This document shows positions 10,136-18,712 of a stretch of 64,000 nucleotides of DNA, piece by piece. Numbering within the stretch: position 1 is the stretch's first letter; every line of letters starts with the position of its first letter. The stretch covers positions 62,001-126,000 of the forward strand of contig NZ_BBRH01000006.1 in NCBI RefSeq assembly GCF_002090055.1, given 5' to 3'. The notes under the pieces are model-generated. The model was not told where the DNA came from. It saw only the letters and a list, made by a program, of their open reading frames with translations, and made no database searches. Origin of the DNA: Demequina sp. NBRC 110051 (GTDB lineage Bacteria > Actinomycetota > Actinomycetes > Actinomycetales > Demequinaceae). A program made the position numbers and the translations under genes.

Positions 10136-10795
10136 ATGAGCGGCTTCTTCGTGGTGTTTGAGGGCGGCGATGGCGTGGGCAAGACCACGCAGATCGACCG
10201 TCTCGCGACCCACCTGCGCGCCGCCGGTCGGGACATCACCGTGACGCGGGAGCCGGGCGGCACGGACCTGGGTGTGGAGCTGCGCCAGGCGATCATGCAC
10301 GGCGGCCACGTCGCTCCGCGGGCGGAGGCGCTGCTGTATGCCGCCGACCGCGCCCACCACATTGCGACCAAGGTTCGCCCCGCGCTGGAGGCCGGCGGCG
10401 TGGTGATCCAGGACCGCTACATTGACTCGTCCGTGGTCTACCAGGGCGGAGCCCGCGGACTCGGAGACGAGGTCGAGCGCATCTCGCGCTGGGCCACCGA
10501 GGATCTGGTGCCTCACCTCACGGTGGTGCTCGACATGGAGCCGCACGCCGAGCGGCTCGACCGCGACCTGGACCGCGTGGAGCGAGAGACCGCCGAGCAT
10601 CAGCACCTGATCCGCCAGGCGTTCCTTGATCGCGCCGCGCTCGAACCCGCGCGCTACGCGGTGATCGACGCCGCACGCAGCATCGACGAGGTGGCGGCGG
10701 ACGTGACCGCCGCCGTTGCGGAATCCATGGCCGCCGCGGGGTTGCCGCCGGTGCCGGCGGAGCCCGTGGGGCTCGAGCCCTGGGGCACGCCATGA
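10136..10795 (+). CDS. tmk: Thymidylate kinase
   Basis: 219 residues, close to the family's usual length. Phosphorylates dTMP to dTDP with ATP in the cytoplasm, an essential step of dTTP synthesis. The P-loop GGDGVGKTT is at residues 10-18, followed by the TREPGGT motif and the DRYIDSSVVYQG substrate-binding motif; the lid is Arg-rich. The TGA stop overlaps the ATG of the next gene (ATGA, 10792-10795), indicating translational coupling with holB, a pairing typical of actinobacteria. Roughly the last 15 residues are a Pro/Gly-rich tail beyond the core fold. Confidence 0.96.
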   Translation: MSGFFVVFEGGDGVGKTTQIDRLATHLRAAGRDITVTREPGGTDLGVELRQAIMHGGHVAPRAEALLYAADRAHHIATKVRPALEAGGVVIQDRYIDSSVVYQGGARGLGDEVERISRWATEDLVPHLTVVLDMEPHAERLDRDLDRVERETAEHQHLIRQAFLDRAALEPARYAVIDAARSIDEVAADVTAAVAESMAAAGLPPVPAEPVGLEPWGTP

Positions 10796-11934
10796 CCGTC
10801 TGGGACCAGCTGGTGGGCCAGCAGGAGTCGGTCGTGCCGCTGCGGGCGGCCGCCGAGCGGCCCGAGGCGATGACGCACGCGTGGCTCGTCACCGGCCCCC
10901 CTGGTTCCGGCCGTTCGGTCGCGGCGAGGGCCTTCGCCGCCGCACTCCAGTGCGTCGACGGCGGCTGCGGTGAGTGCCGCGCCTGCACCACGGCACTTTC
11001 CGGCGTCCATGCCGACGTCACGGTGCTGGCCACGGAGAAGGTGGTCATCGGCATCGACGAGGTGCGCGACCTGGTGGCGACGGCGCAGTCGCGCCCGTCC
11101 GAGGGGCGCTGGCGCATCATCATCGTCGAGGACGCCGACCGCATGGCCGAGCGCACCACCAATCTCTTGCTGAAGTCCATCGAGGAGCCGCCCGCGCGCA
11201 CCGTCTGGGTGCTGTGCGCGCCGAGCGCCCAGGACGTGATGGTGACCATCCGCTCGCGCTCGCGGCACGTGGGCCTACGCGTGCCGGACCCCGAGGACGT
11301 CGCGCGTCTGCTGGTCGAGCGCGACGGCGTCGAGCCCGGCCTCGCGCGGGAGTGCGCCTACGCGGCGCAGAGCCACATCGGCGTCGCTCGACGTCTGGCC
11401 CGTGACCCCGATGCCCGCGCGCGCCGCGAGCAGATCCTCGCCCTCGCGACGGAGATCAGGGGAGTGGGGGACGCCGTGCTCGCCGCCGCCGATCTTGTCG
11501 CCGTGGCCGAGGAAGACGCGAAGGCCGCCACCGAGGAGCGCGACGTCGCCGAGCGCAACGAGCTGCTGCGCACCCTGGGCGCCGACGACGGTGGCCGCCT
11601 CCCGCCCGCGCTGCGCAGCCAGGTCAAGCAGCTCGAGGAGGACCAGAAGCGCCGTGCCACCCGGCACAAGCGCGACGTCCTCGACCGCGCGCTGGTGGAC
11701 CTCATGAGCTTGTACCGTGACGTCTCGGTCCTCCAGGTGGGTGCCGGGCAGGCGCTCGTCAACGAATCCCACCGCGGACACATTGAGCAGCTCGCGGGGC
11801 GCACGCAGTTGTCGGACACCCTGCGGTGCCTGGACGCCCTCGCCGAGGCCCGCAAGCGCCTCGCGGGAAACGTCTCGCCGGTCCTCGCGATGGAGGCGAT
11901 GGCTCTCGCGCTGCGCCCCCGGGTCGCCGCCTGA
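10792..11934 (+). CDS. holB: DNA polymerase III subunit delta'
   Basis: 380 residues. A clamp-loader subunit that works with delta and tau/gamma to load the beta sliding clamp. Visible are a Walker A-like GPPGSGRS (Arg in place of the usual Lys), a zinc-binding CysxxxxCysxxCysxxCys cluster near residues 51-64, the LLLKSIEEPP motif, and an SRSRH element corresponding to the SRC arginine-finger motif. Translation is coupled to tmk by a 4-base overlap. The C-terminal half is helical and charged (EEDQKRRATRHKRD), as in actinobacterial delta' proteins. Confidence 0.93.
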   Translation: MTVWDQLVGQQESVVPLRAAAERPEAMTHAWLVTGPPGSGRSVAARAFAAALQCVDGGCGECRACTTALSGVHADVTVLATEKVVIGIDEVRDLVATAQSRPSEGRWRIIIVEDADRMAERTTNLLLKSIEEPPARTVWVLCAPSAQDVMVTIRSRSRHVGLRVPDPEDVARLLVERDGVEPGLARECAYAAQSHIGVARRLARDPDARARREQILALATEIRGVGDAVLAAADLVAVAEEDAKAATEERDVAERNELLRTLGADDGGRLPPALRSQVKQLEEDQKRRATRHKRDVLDRALVDLMSLYRDVSVLQVGAGQALVNESHRGHIEQLAGRTQLSDTLRCLDALAEARKRLAGNVSPVLAMEAMALALRPRVAA

Positions 11935-11977
11935 TCGGCGCCATCGGAGTCTTACCCGCGCCCCGTAGGCTGGCGCC

Positions 11978-13528
11978 ATGACATCCCCGCTCCGCGTCGC
12001 GGCGCTCGCCGCGGCGAGCCTGCTGATCCTCACCGCCTGCATCCCCGACAAGACCCAGGTGAGCCCCACGGAACAGGAGACGAGCACGGGGGGTGCCACG
12101 GCATCGGCCGCCCCGAATGTCACGGATCTACCTGACGTGTACCGCCAGGGTGTCGACTGGAGCGCGTGCGGCGAAGTGGAATGCGCCACGCTGCAGGTGC
12201 CGCTGAGTTGGGACGAGCCGGATGGTGAGACCGTCAGCCTCGAGATCAACCGCCACCCGGCGCGCAGCCAGGGCGAGCGCATCGGTTCGCTGCTGATCAA
12301 CCCCGGCGGGCCGGGCGGCTCGGGCCTGGACATGACCGAATACCTCGCGACGATCGCGGGCGACGACTTGCTGGACGCGTACGACATCGTGGGATTCGAC
12401 CCGCGCGGCGTGGGCGAATCAACCCCCGTGCAGTGCGGCCCCGACGGCGTGATCGACGACTACTACATGGCCGATGTCGTGATCGAGAGCCAGGACGACG
12501 TGGACGCCGAGGTGGCGCGCACCGAGCAGTTCGCGGCCGGCTGCCTGGCGGAGACGGGCGACTTCCTTACCGAGGTCGACACGGTCAGCGCGGCGCGCGA
12601 CATGGACGTGATTCGCACGGTGCTGGGCGACGATGAGCTGTATTACCTGGGCTTCTCCTACGGCACGCAGCTGGGGGCGACCTATGCGGAGGTGTTCCCC
12701 GAGAACGTGGGCCGCATGGTGCTCGACGGCGCGCTCGACGTGGAGATGGACGGCCAGGAGCTGACCCTGGGCCAGGCGGCGGGCTTTGAGAACTCGTACC
12801 GCAACTACCTCGAGTGGTGCATCGACCAGGGCAACTGCCCGCTGGGCGACACGGTCGACGAGGGGTTAGCTGAGACCACGGCGATGTTGGACCAGGCGCT
12901 CGAGGAGCCGCTCCAGACCCTCAGCACCTACCGGCTGAACCGCAACCTGCTGCTGTACGGCATCATCGTGACGCTGTACTCGGAGGACTCGTGGCCCTAC
13001 CTCACGCAGGGCTTCCGGGAGATCGAAACCACGGGTACCGGCGCGATCATGTACCAGCTCGCGAATCTGTATTTTGACCGCGACGCCGCCTCGGACACGT
13101 ACCTCACCAACTCGACGTGGGCGTTCACGGCCGTGAACTGTGCCGACAGCGCCGAGGAGGACCCGGTCACCTACGACGAGATCGCGGACTTCACGGTCGA
13201 GGCCGAGGAGGCGTCGCCGACGTTCGGCTGGTGGTTCGCCTCGGGCACCGGATGCGAGGGGTGGCCGGTCTCGGACGCGCAGATTGTGGACTCCCTGGAC
13301 GAGGCAGCGGCCGGCGCCGCGGGCCGCATCGTGGTGGTCGGGACGACCAACGACCCCGCCACTCCGTATGCATGGGCCGAGGCCATGGCGACCCAACTCG
13401 ACGCACCCTTGCTGACCTACGACGGCGAGGGTCACACGGCGTACGGGCGCTCCAACCAGTGCATCATCGACAACGTCGACGGCTTCCTGGTGGACGAGGT
13501 CTTGCCGGATTCGGGAACTCGCTGCTGA
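11978..13528 (+). CDS. Alpha/beta-hydrolase lipoprotein, tripeptidyl-aminopeptidase (TAP) type
   Basis: 516 residues. A lipoprotein signal ends in LTAC (Cys21), so it is anchored outside the membrane. An NPGGPGGSG oxyanion-loop motif precedes the nucleophile elbow GFSYG. The C-terminal TAP-like domain supplies the acid residue (NDPATPYA) and the His (GEGHTAYG). This matches the MEROPS S33 proline-iminopeptidase/TAP family of Streptomyces and relatives, which remove N-terminal peptides or cleave esters. All triad residues appear present. The start at 11978 gives an uninterrupted signal peptide, though the Shine-Dalgarno sequence is weak. Natural substrate unknown; it follows holB in an arrangement common in Micrococcales. 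Confidence 0.88.
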   Translation: MTSPLRVAALAAASLLILTACIPDKTQVSPTEQETSTGGATASAAPNVTDLPDVYRQGVDWSACGEVECATLQVPLSWDEPDGETVSLEINRHPARSQGERIGSLLINPGGPGGSGLDMTEYLATIAGDDLLDAYDIVGFDPRGVGESTPVQCGPDGVIDDYYMADVVIESQDDVDAEVARTEQFAAGCLAETGDFLTEVDTVSAARDMDVIRTVLGDDELYYLGFSYGTQLGATYAEVFPENVGRMVLDGALDVEMDGQELTLGQAAGFENSYRNYLEWCIDQGNCPLGDTVDEGLAETTAMLDQALEEPLQTLSTYRLNRNLLLYGIIVTLYSEDSWPYLTQGFREIETTGTGAIMYQLANLYFDRDAASDTYLTNSTWAFTAVNCADSAEEDPVTYDEIADFTVEAEEASPTFGWWFASGTGCEGWPVSDAQIVDSLDEAAAGAAGRIVVVGTTNDPATPYAWAEAMATQLDAPLLTYDGEGHTAYGRSNQCIIDNVDGFLVDEVLPDSGTRC

Positions 13529-13570
13529 CCCGCTATCATGGTGGACCGCACCTCCTCACGGGGGGTGCAC

Positions 13571-13646
13571 GCCGCCTTAGCTCAGTCGGCAGAGCGATTC
13601 ACTCGTAATGAATAGGTCAAGGGTTCGATTCCCTTAGGCGGCTCCA
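13571..13646 (+). tRNA. tRNA-Thr (anticodon CGT)
   Basis: Complete cloverleaf: acceptor stem GCCGCCT / AGGCGGC, D arm GCTC / GAGC, anticodon stem ATTCA / TGAAT with loop CTCGTAA (anticodon CGT at 13604-13606), T arm AAGGG / CCCTT with loop TTCGATT, discriminator T. The 3' CCA is encoded (13644-13646). Reads the ACG threonine codon. Confidence 0.97.
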
Positions 13647-13651
13647 TCGAG

Positions 13652-13683
13652 AAGGCCCCGGTCCATGCGGATCGGGGCCTTTT
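13652..13683 (+). terminator. Intrinsic terminator after tRNA-Thr
   Basis: Nine-base-pair stem AAGGCCCCG / CGGGGCCTT around a 12-base loop, running into TTTT. It lies 6 bases after the tRNA CCA end. Confidence 0.9.
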
Positions 13684-13764
13684 GCTTAGGTCCGTGGGGC
13701 GCTCTCCTCCGCTTCGTGCTCGTGCGTGCGCGCTGGGAGCCACCTGGTGCACGGTTGCGGCGAA

Positions 13765-13826
13765 AAGCGGGCACTGAATGGCTCGTAGGGAGCATGCGCG
13801 CTGAGAAGCGGGCACTAAGTGGCTCG
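13765..13826. repeat. Two direct copies of a 21-base sequence
   Basis: AAGCGGGCACTGAATGGCTCG (13765-13785) and AAGCGGGCACTAAGTGGCTCG (13806-13826) differ at two positions and are spaced 41 bases apart, in the roughly 165-base gap between the tRNA terminator and the end of the S4 gene. No ORF covers them. Function unknown. Confidence 0.7.
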
Positions 13827-13847
13827 CCGCGTGCAATCGGCGAGCGC

Positions 13848-14075
13848 CTACTCCGCGACGCGGGCCCGGCGCCCGCCGAACGCCACCACGTCGCCCACGG
13901 CGAGCTGGCGGCCGCGGCGCTCGTCGACCTCTCCGTTCACGGTGATGAGGCCCTCGCGGATGACCTCCTTGGCCTCGCCGCCGGAGTCCACCAGGCCCGC
14001 CATCTGCAGGAACTGGCCCAGGCGCAGCACGCCCTCGCCCTTGGAGACGTCGTCGATCGGTGCAGGTCTCGCCAT
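13848..14075 (-). CDS. S4-domain RNA-binding protein (YbcJ/YaaA-like)
   Basis: 75 residues forming essentially one S4 domain: LRLGQFLQMAGLVDSGGEAK, then REGLITVNGEVDERRGRQLAVGDVV, the classic RNA-binding loop and strand. The start at 14075 begins directly before the domain; a longer frame to 14174 would add an unlikely Arg-rich leader. Small stand-alone S4 proteins bind structured RNA, often rRNA or stalled-ribosome RNA. It is divergent from the small ORF at 14173. Confidence 0.85.
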   Translation of the reverse strand: MARPAPIDDVSKGEGVLRLGQFLQMAGLVDSGGEAKEVIREGLITVNGEVDERRGRQLAVGDVVAFGGRRARVAE

Positions 14076-14172
14076 GCCCGCATCGTATCCGTGGACGTGG
14101 CTCTTCCGCAGGCGCCCGGCGCGTGCCACTATGCGGTGAGGGGCCCGCCAGTGCCCCGCCACGGAGGTGCGC

Positions 14173-14424
14173 ATGGATACCCGCTACGACCCCGGGGCGT
14201 CGACCCGCGCGACGGCGGTCGCAGCCGCCGAGCAGCTCAAGGCCGGTACCTGGGAGAGCGTCGAGGCGCTCGCCGTGCTCGCCCTGTCGGCCAAGGGCAC
14301 GCCCGATGCCGCGGCGCTCCTCGCCCGCGCGGCCTCCACGGCTGACGGTCTGAGGCCCGGCAACTGGGAGAGCGTCCGCGCCCTGGCTTTGCTGTCCCGG
14401 GCACAGACGGAGTTGCGCGGCTAG
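14173..14424 (+). CDS. Small uncharacterised protein with an internal repeat
   Basis: 83 residues, Ala-rich and probably all-helical. Start ATG 14173 is preceded by GGAGGT with suitable spacing. I do not recognise a family. The sequence contains two copies of one pattern, AGTWESVEALAVLALS and PGNWESVRALALLSRA, separated by about 30 residues, suggesting two helical hairpins. No signal peptide, Cys or His. Its stop overlaps the stop of the convergent dienelactone-hydrolase-like gene by 4 bases, so the two messages meet tail to tail. Confidence 0.6.
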   Translation: MDTRYDPGASTRATAVAAAEQLKAGTWESVEALAVLALSAKGTPDAAALLARAASTADGLRPGNWESVRALALLSRAQTELRG

Positions 14425-14990
14425 ACCCGCTCCAGCAGGCACAGCGCCCGCTCGATCACGAGCGACGTCGCCGCGGCGTCGTAGTCGGACAGCGACGCGT
14501 CCGTGAACAGGTGTGCGGAGCCGTCGTATTCGAACAGCTCCGCATCATCAGCCGCATCGACCAACGCCCGCGCCGCCGGCAGGTCCTCGTCGAAGAACTC
14601 GTCGCCCGTCATCCCGTGAATCTGCACGGGCACGCCCGCGGGCCACGACTCGGAATACTCCGATACGGGCATGCACGAGTGCAGCAACAGCGCCCCGGCG
14701 GCATCGGGTCGCGTCTGCGCGAGCCGCTGCGCCATGGTGACCCCAAACGAGAGTCCGGCATAGACGACCGGGCCGGCCATGGCATCGGCCGCCTGCAGGC
14801 CTTGTGTGCGAACCGACTCGAAGCCCTGCGAGCGCACCCATGCAAAGCCGTCCTCGATCGTGGCGAACGAGTTTCCGTCGAAGAGGTCGGGCACCGCAAC
14901 CGTGTGCCCGGCGGCCCGAAGCGAGTCCGCGAAGGTGCGCACGCCGTCGGTCAGTCCCTGGACGTGGTGCAGCAGCAGTATCTGAGCCAT
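14421..14990 (-). CDS. Dienelactone hydrolase family protein (Ser nucleophile)
   Basis: 189 residues. A compact cytoplasmic alpha/beta hydrolase: ILLLHHVQGLTDGVRTFAD at the N-terminus, elbow GLSFG, an acid near HGMTGDEFFDED and a His in DGSAHLFTD. True dienelactone hydrolases use Cys in the elbow (GYCxGG); Ser here suggests a carboxylesterase-like activity. Only 54 bases separate its start from the divergent gene at 15045, so the promoters overlap. The ATG at 14990 directly opens the first beta-strand. Substrate unknown. Confidence 0.8.
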   Translation of the reverse strand: MAQILLLHHVQGLTDGVRTFADSLRAAGHTVAVPDLFDGNSFATIEDGFAWVRSQGFESVRTQGLQAADAMAGPVVYAGLSFGVTMAQRLAQTRPDAAGALLLHSCMPVSEYSESWPAGVPVQIHGMTGDEFFDEDLPAARALVDAADDAELFEYDGSAHLFTDASLSDYDAAATSLVIERALCLLERV

Positions 14991-15044
14991 CGGTCCATCG
15001 TCGCCGCCCTATCCGCGCACCGCAACCGCACGTAGGCTGACGAG

Positions 15045-16058
15045 ATGGGCATCCCCGGCTCCCTCACGCGCACGGCGCGCACGTTCGCCGCGACACTCCA
15101 CCCCGACGGGTATCACGGCTCGTATCAGGGCGGACGCGGCTTCTTTGAGGGCTGGTACGTCAAGCTCGTGTCCGCGGATCGCACCCATCGGCTCGCCCTC
15201 ATTCCCGGCATCTTCCTGGGAGGCCCCGGCGCGACGGCGCCCGATGAGGCCTTCGTCCAGGTGCTCGACGGCTCGACGGGCGAGTCCTGGTACGACGCGT
15301 TCCCGGTCACGGACTTCCTCGCGGATGCGCGCGAGTTCAACGTCGCGGTGGGCCGCAATCGGTTCGGCACGGGAGGCGTCGACGTGGATCTCGAGGGTCC
15401 GCAGCTCGCCGGCACCGTGCGCTTCGCCAGCCCGCTCGACCCGTGGCCGGTGACCCTGGCCGAGCCCGGCGTCATGGGCCGCTACGCGTGGGTGCCGACC
15501 ATGGAGTGCTATCACGGGCTCGTCTCGTTCGGCCACGACCTCGCGGGCTCGCTGACCCTCGCGGGCCGCGAACTCGACTTCACCGGCGGGCGCGGCTACC
15601 TCGAAAAGGACTGGGGCCGCGCGTTCCCGCAGGCGTACATCTGGATGCAGACCAACCACTTCTCCCGCCCGGACGTGAGCCTGTCCGCGTCGATCGCGCG
15701 CATCCCGTGGGGCCGCGCGAGCTTTCCTGGCTTCATTGTGGGGCTGAGGATCGGCGACGAGCTGCACCGCTTCGCGACCTACACCGGCGCCCGCGTCACG
15801 TCACTTCAGACGGCCGATGCGACCATCACCTGGCGTATGAAGGCCCGGTCTGGAGTGGAGTTGCGTCTGCGCGCCGAGCGCCGCCGGGGAGGGTTGCTGC
15901 ACGCGCCCATCCGCACCCAGATGCACAAACGGGTCGAGGAGACGCTCGACGCGCGCGTGCATGTGGAACTGGTCGACGCGTCCGGTGAGGTGGTCTTCGC
16001 CGACACGGGCGAGGCCGCGGGGCTTGAGGTGCACGGGGACGTCGCCCGGCTGGGGTGA
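15045..16058 (+). CDS. Tocopherol cyclase-like protein
   Basis: 337 residues. Motifs typical of the tocopherol-cyclase family (PF14249) are present: GYHGSYQGGRGFFEGWYVKL near the N-terminus, ECYHGLVSFGH in the middle and GGRGYLEKDWG followed by PQAYIWMQTNHF. In plants and cyanobacteria this fold closes the chromanol ring of tocopherol. Actinobacteria do not make tocopherol by the known route, so the substrate here is open; other prenyl- or lipid-like molecules are possible. No signal peptide is seen. It is divergent from the hydrolase at 14421. Confidence 0.8.
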   Translation: MGIPGSLTRTARTFAATLHPDGYHGSYQGGRGFFEGWYVKLVSADRTHRLALIPGIFLGGPGATAPDEAFVQVLDGSTGESWYDAFPVTDFLADAREFNVAVGRNRFGTGGVDVDLEGPQLAGTVRFASPLDPWPVTLAEPGVMGRYAWVPTMECYHGLVSFGHDLAGSLTLAGRELDFTGGRGYLEKDWGRAFPQAYIWMQTNHFSRPDVSLSASIARIPWGRASFPGFIVGLRIGDELHRFATYTGARVTSLQTADATITWRMKARSGVELRLRAERRRGGLLHAPIRTQMHKRVEETLDARVHVELVDASGEVVFADTGEAAGLEVHGDVARLG

Positions 16059-16084
16059 GCGGCGAGGGGCGGTCGCGCCGGAGG

Positions 16085-16723
16085 TCAGCCCAGCGAGCCG
16101 AGCTCGCGCAGCGCCTCAAGGTACTCGTCGGTGAGCTCGGGGCACACCACCGGCGCGAGCTCGGCGCCGGACGCGGCGGGGGAGGCGACGTCGGTACGGG
16201 AGGCGTCTGCGGCATCGGCCACCGCCGCGATGAACTCCGCGCGCGTGCCCTCGGCGACGATGCGGCAGAAGTCACGCGCATGGTCGCGCGAGTCCTCGGA
16301 GCCGAAGCGGAGGAAGGCCTTGGCGCGGGTGGCGTCCGCGGACGTGTCGCCGATCGAGGCCGGGTCCGCTTCGGCGGCGACCAAGATGTCCTCGTCGCGA
16401 GAGCGCTCCGGGATCTCGTCGAAGCCGCCGTCGAGCTGCCATGCGAGGTCCGTCGCCGCGACGGTCGCGAGGGCCACGGACGTGTCCTGGCCGCCCACGC
16501 GGTCGTGGAAGGACTGCCCGATCGCGACCGAGATGATCTCCTCGACTTCGGTCTCGATGCCGGACACGGTGTCCCAATAGATGCCCGCGGGATCGGTGCT
16601 CGGCGCGATGTCGGCGGCCCCGGGAGCGGTCAGCGGCGCGGCCTCATCGGTGGCGCTGCCAGCGCACGCCGAGCACAGCAGTGCCGTCGTGACGGCAAGC
16701 GTGGCGGTGAGGTGGCGTCGCAT
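16085..16723 (-). CDS. Uncharacterised lipoprotein
   Basis: 212 residues. The start at 16723 has an AAAGGA Shine-Dalgarno sequence and opens a typical signal, MRRHLTATLAVTTALLCSAC, with Cys20 as the probable lipidated residue; Cys at -3 makes the lipobox non-ideal. The mature part is acidic and mostly helical, with two later Cys (DFCRIV and VVCPEL) that could form a disulfide. I recognise no domain. It is convergent with the tocopherol-cyclase-like gene and 395 bases from the divergent MFS gene. Confidence 0.7.
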   Translation of the reverse strand: MRRHLTATLAVTTALLCSACAGSATDEAAPLTAPGAADIAPSTDPAGIYWDTVSGIETEVEEIISVAIGQSFHDRVGGQDTSVALATVAATDLAWQLDGGFDEIPERSRDEDILVAAEADPASIGDTSADATRAKAFLRFGSEDSRDHARDFCRIVAEGTRAEFIAAVADAADASRTDVASPAASGAELAPVVCPELTDEYLEALRELGSLG

Positions 16724-17118
16724 CGAGGGTCCTTTCAGGCGGGGCGCGTGGAACACGGGCGCCTCGATGCGCGGGAGTCCATCGTCACATGATGGCGCTG
16801 CCTGCCAGGACGTTTTCGGCCACGCCCCGGTTGCGGTTGCGTCACATTTCGGACACGGACCGGGACCTAGGGCCGTTGGCTGTGACCGCTCCCAATGGGA
16901 AGGTAGTGTGACACGACGGACCCGACGACGGGTCCTTTCGCGCGAGGCCCCTCGCCGGCGCGACCGTCGCCCTTCCGCCCCGGCCGCACCGCGCTTCTTC
17001 GTTCGGTGACCGTCTCGCTTGCGTGACGGTCGTTGCCAGCCCGAGTGACGCATCGGCCCCCGCGCCCCCTCCTACCCCGGACGCGCCCGCGCGCCCCTGT
17101 ACCGAAAGGACGGCTCGC
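16724..17118. promoter_or_regulatory. 395-base divergent intergenic region
   Basis: No credible gene. It contains the short palindrome TCCCAATGGGA (about 16889-16899) and a hairpin GGACCC-gacgac-GGGTCC followed by TTT (16918-16938) on the MFS side, which could be a weak terminator or leader structure. AAAGGA at 17105-17110 is the ribosome-binding site that fixes the MFS start at 17119. I cannot assign a -35/-10 pair with confidence. Confidence 0.45.
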
Positions 17119-18501
17119 ATGAGCGCCATCACCGCGACCGCCTCCACGTCGACGCTCAAGGAATCGCTCAAGCGCGGAGTGTTCTGGAACTACGGCGGCC
17201 TGTACTTCTTCTACTTTGCCGTCTGGCAGATCTTCTTCTCGTTCCACGGTCTGTGGTTCAAGCAGGCGGGTCTGGGCGAGACCAACATCGGCCTGATCAA
17301 CACCGTGATGGCCATCACGGCGCTGTGCCTGCAGCCGCTCTATGGCTATCTTCAGGACCGTCTTGGACTGCGCAAGCACCTGTTCTCCTTTGTGGTGCTG
17401 TGCGGCGCAATGGTGGGTCCGTTCTTTGTGATCGCGTTCCCCGCGCTCATGGGCTGGAACGTCATCGGGGCCTCCGTCATCGCAGGTATCTACATGTCGT
17501 TCGTCCTGTTGGCCGGCGTCAGCGTGGTCGAGGCCTTCAACGAGCGTGCGTCGCGCGCCAACGGGTTTGAGTACGGCCACGCCCGCCTGTTCGGCTCGAT
17601 CGCGGGTGGAACGATCACGGCCGTCGGCGGGTGGATCTGGACCAACGTGAACCCGGATTCGATCTGGTGGGCCGCCTCCTTCTGCGCGCTGGTGCTCGGC
17701 GTCCTGCTGTTCGTGGCGAAGGTGCCCGACGGCGCGCGCCAGGCTGGTGTGTCCGACGAGCCCGGCGAGGGCGCTCGCGTCAGCAAAGAGACCATCAAGA
17801 GCCTGCTGCGTGACCGCAGCTTCGTCGGCTTCGTGGTGCTGATGTTCGGCACCGCCGCCCTCTACGACGTCTTCGATCAGCAGTTCTCGATCTACTTCGA
17901 ACAGCACGTCCAGAGCGGGGACCCCGTGGGCCTGTTCGCGAATGTGGTGACGATCCAGATCTTCGCCGAGGCCGCCGTGATGCTGGTCGCGCCGTGGTTT
18001 GTCAACAAGATCGGCGCCAAGCGTGGCCTCCAACTGTTCGCCGCGATCCTCGTGGTGCGCGTGCTGGGCTCGGCGCTCGTGACGACCACCGAGGCGCTCA
18101 TCGCCTGGCGCCTGCTCGCCGCGATCGAGATGCCGCTGATGCTGGTGTCGGTGATGAAGTACATCACCCGGATGTTCGACGTGCGGATCTCCGCGACCGC
18201 CTACATGCTGGGCTTCGGCGTCGCCAAGTCGCTCGGTGTGGCCGCCTTCTCGCTGCCGTTCGGAGCCGCGTACGAGGCCATCGGCTTCTCGTCGTCCTAC
18301 CTGATCATGTCGGTGGTCATCGTGGCCGTGACGGTCGCCGCAAGCTTCCTCATGCGCAACGACAAGGGCCTCCTGGCTCCGGGTCAGAACGACACCGATC
18401 TCGAGCTCGACCCGGCCCTCGCGGAGTTGGTGCCCGCGACTCCGACGGTCGCGACGTCGACGGTGGACATTGAGGAGCTGTCGCGCGTGGACCGCGACTG
18501 A
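17119..18501 (+). CDS. MFS transporter, oligosaccharide:H+ symporter type
   Basis: 460 residues with 12 predicted membrane segments. The N-terminus WNYGGLYFFYFAVWQIFFSFHGLWFKQAGLGETNIG and the loop GYLQDRLGLRKHL match the LacY/CscB/RafB oligosaccharide:proton symporter group. ATG 17119 was chosen over upstream in-frame codons because of the AAAGGA ribosome-binding site 8 bases before it. The next gene is a GH43 enzyme, so the likely cargo is a short plant-derived oligosaccharide such as an arabino-oligosaccharide (inference from context). A 13-bp GC hairpin follows the stop. Confidence 0.88.
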   Translation: MSAITATASTSTLKESLKRGVFWNYGGLYFFYFAVWQIFFSFHGLWFKQAGLGETNIGLINTVMAITALCLQPLYGYLQDRLGLRKHLFSFVVLCGAMVGPFFVIAFPALMGWNVIGASVIAGIYMSFVLLAGVSVVEAFNERASRANGFEYGHARLFGSIAGGTITAVGGWIWTNVNPDSIWWAASFCALVLGVLLFVAKVPDGARQAGVSDEPGEGARVSKETIKSLLRDRSFVGFVVLMFGTAALYDVFDQQFSIYFEQHVQSGDPVGLFANVVTIQIFAEAAVMLVAPWFVNKIGAKRGLQLFAAILVVRVLGSALVTTTEALIAWRLLAAIEMPLMLVSVMKYITRMFDVRISATAYMLGFGVAKSLGVAAFSLPFGAAYEAIGFSSSYLIMSVVIVAVTVAASFLMRNDKGLLAPGQNDTDLELDPALAELVPATPTVATSTVDIEELSRVDRD

Positions 18502-18514
18502 TTCCGCAAGCCGT

Positions 18515-18551
18515 CCCGGCACGCCGCATCGATGGCGCGCGGCGTGCCGGG
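18515..18551 (+). terminator. GC-rich hairpin after the MFS gene
   Basis: Perfect 13-bp stem CCCGGCACGCCGC / GCGGCGTGCCGGG with an 11-base loop, 13 bases after the MFS stop. There is no T-tract, so it may act as an actinobacterial U-less terminator or as an mRNA stabiliser. Confidence 0.6.
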
Positions 18552-18623
18552 GCCTCACGCGCTGGCCGGGTGTACTGTCCGGGACCCCGCGCACTTGGCC
18601 CTCCCGCGCCGCGTCAGGTAGCA

Positions 18624-18639
18624 TTTACAACGTTAGAAA
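18624..18639. promoter_or_regulatory. Candidate LacI-type operator before GH43
   Basis: TTTACAACGTTAGAAA is an imperfect palindrome centred on AACGTT. It resembles actinobacterial LacI-family sugar operators (TTTACAACGTTGTAAA-like) and sits 73 bases upstream of the GH43 start in an otherwise GC-rich gap. No LacI gene is present in this window. Confidence 0.5.
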
Positions 18640-18712
18640 AACCGGGCGCCGTCGCTGAGGACGCCCGGCGTGGCGGTCACCGCCACCCGCGCCCATCAAG
18701 ACTGAGGTCATC

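Noticed and set aside
9991-10371. N-terminal extension of the SGNH lipoprotein to 10371
   Set aside because: Would overlap tmk and hide the lipoprotein signal; the internal ATG at 9990 has a good ribosome-binding site.
13571-13830. Integrated element at tRNA-Thr
   Set aside because: No integrase, no repeat of the tRNA 3' end and no foreign genes nearby; only the short direct repeats remain unexplained.
16867-18624. 585-residue His/Arg/Gly-rich minus-strand ORF
   Set aside because: Antisense shadow of the MFS gene at 17119, which has membrane segments and motifs.
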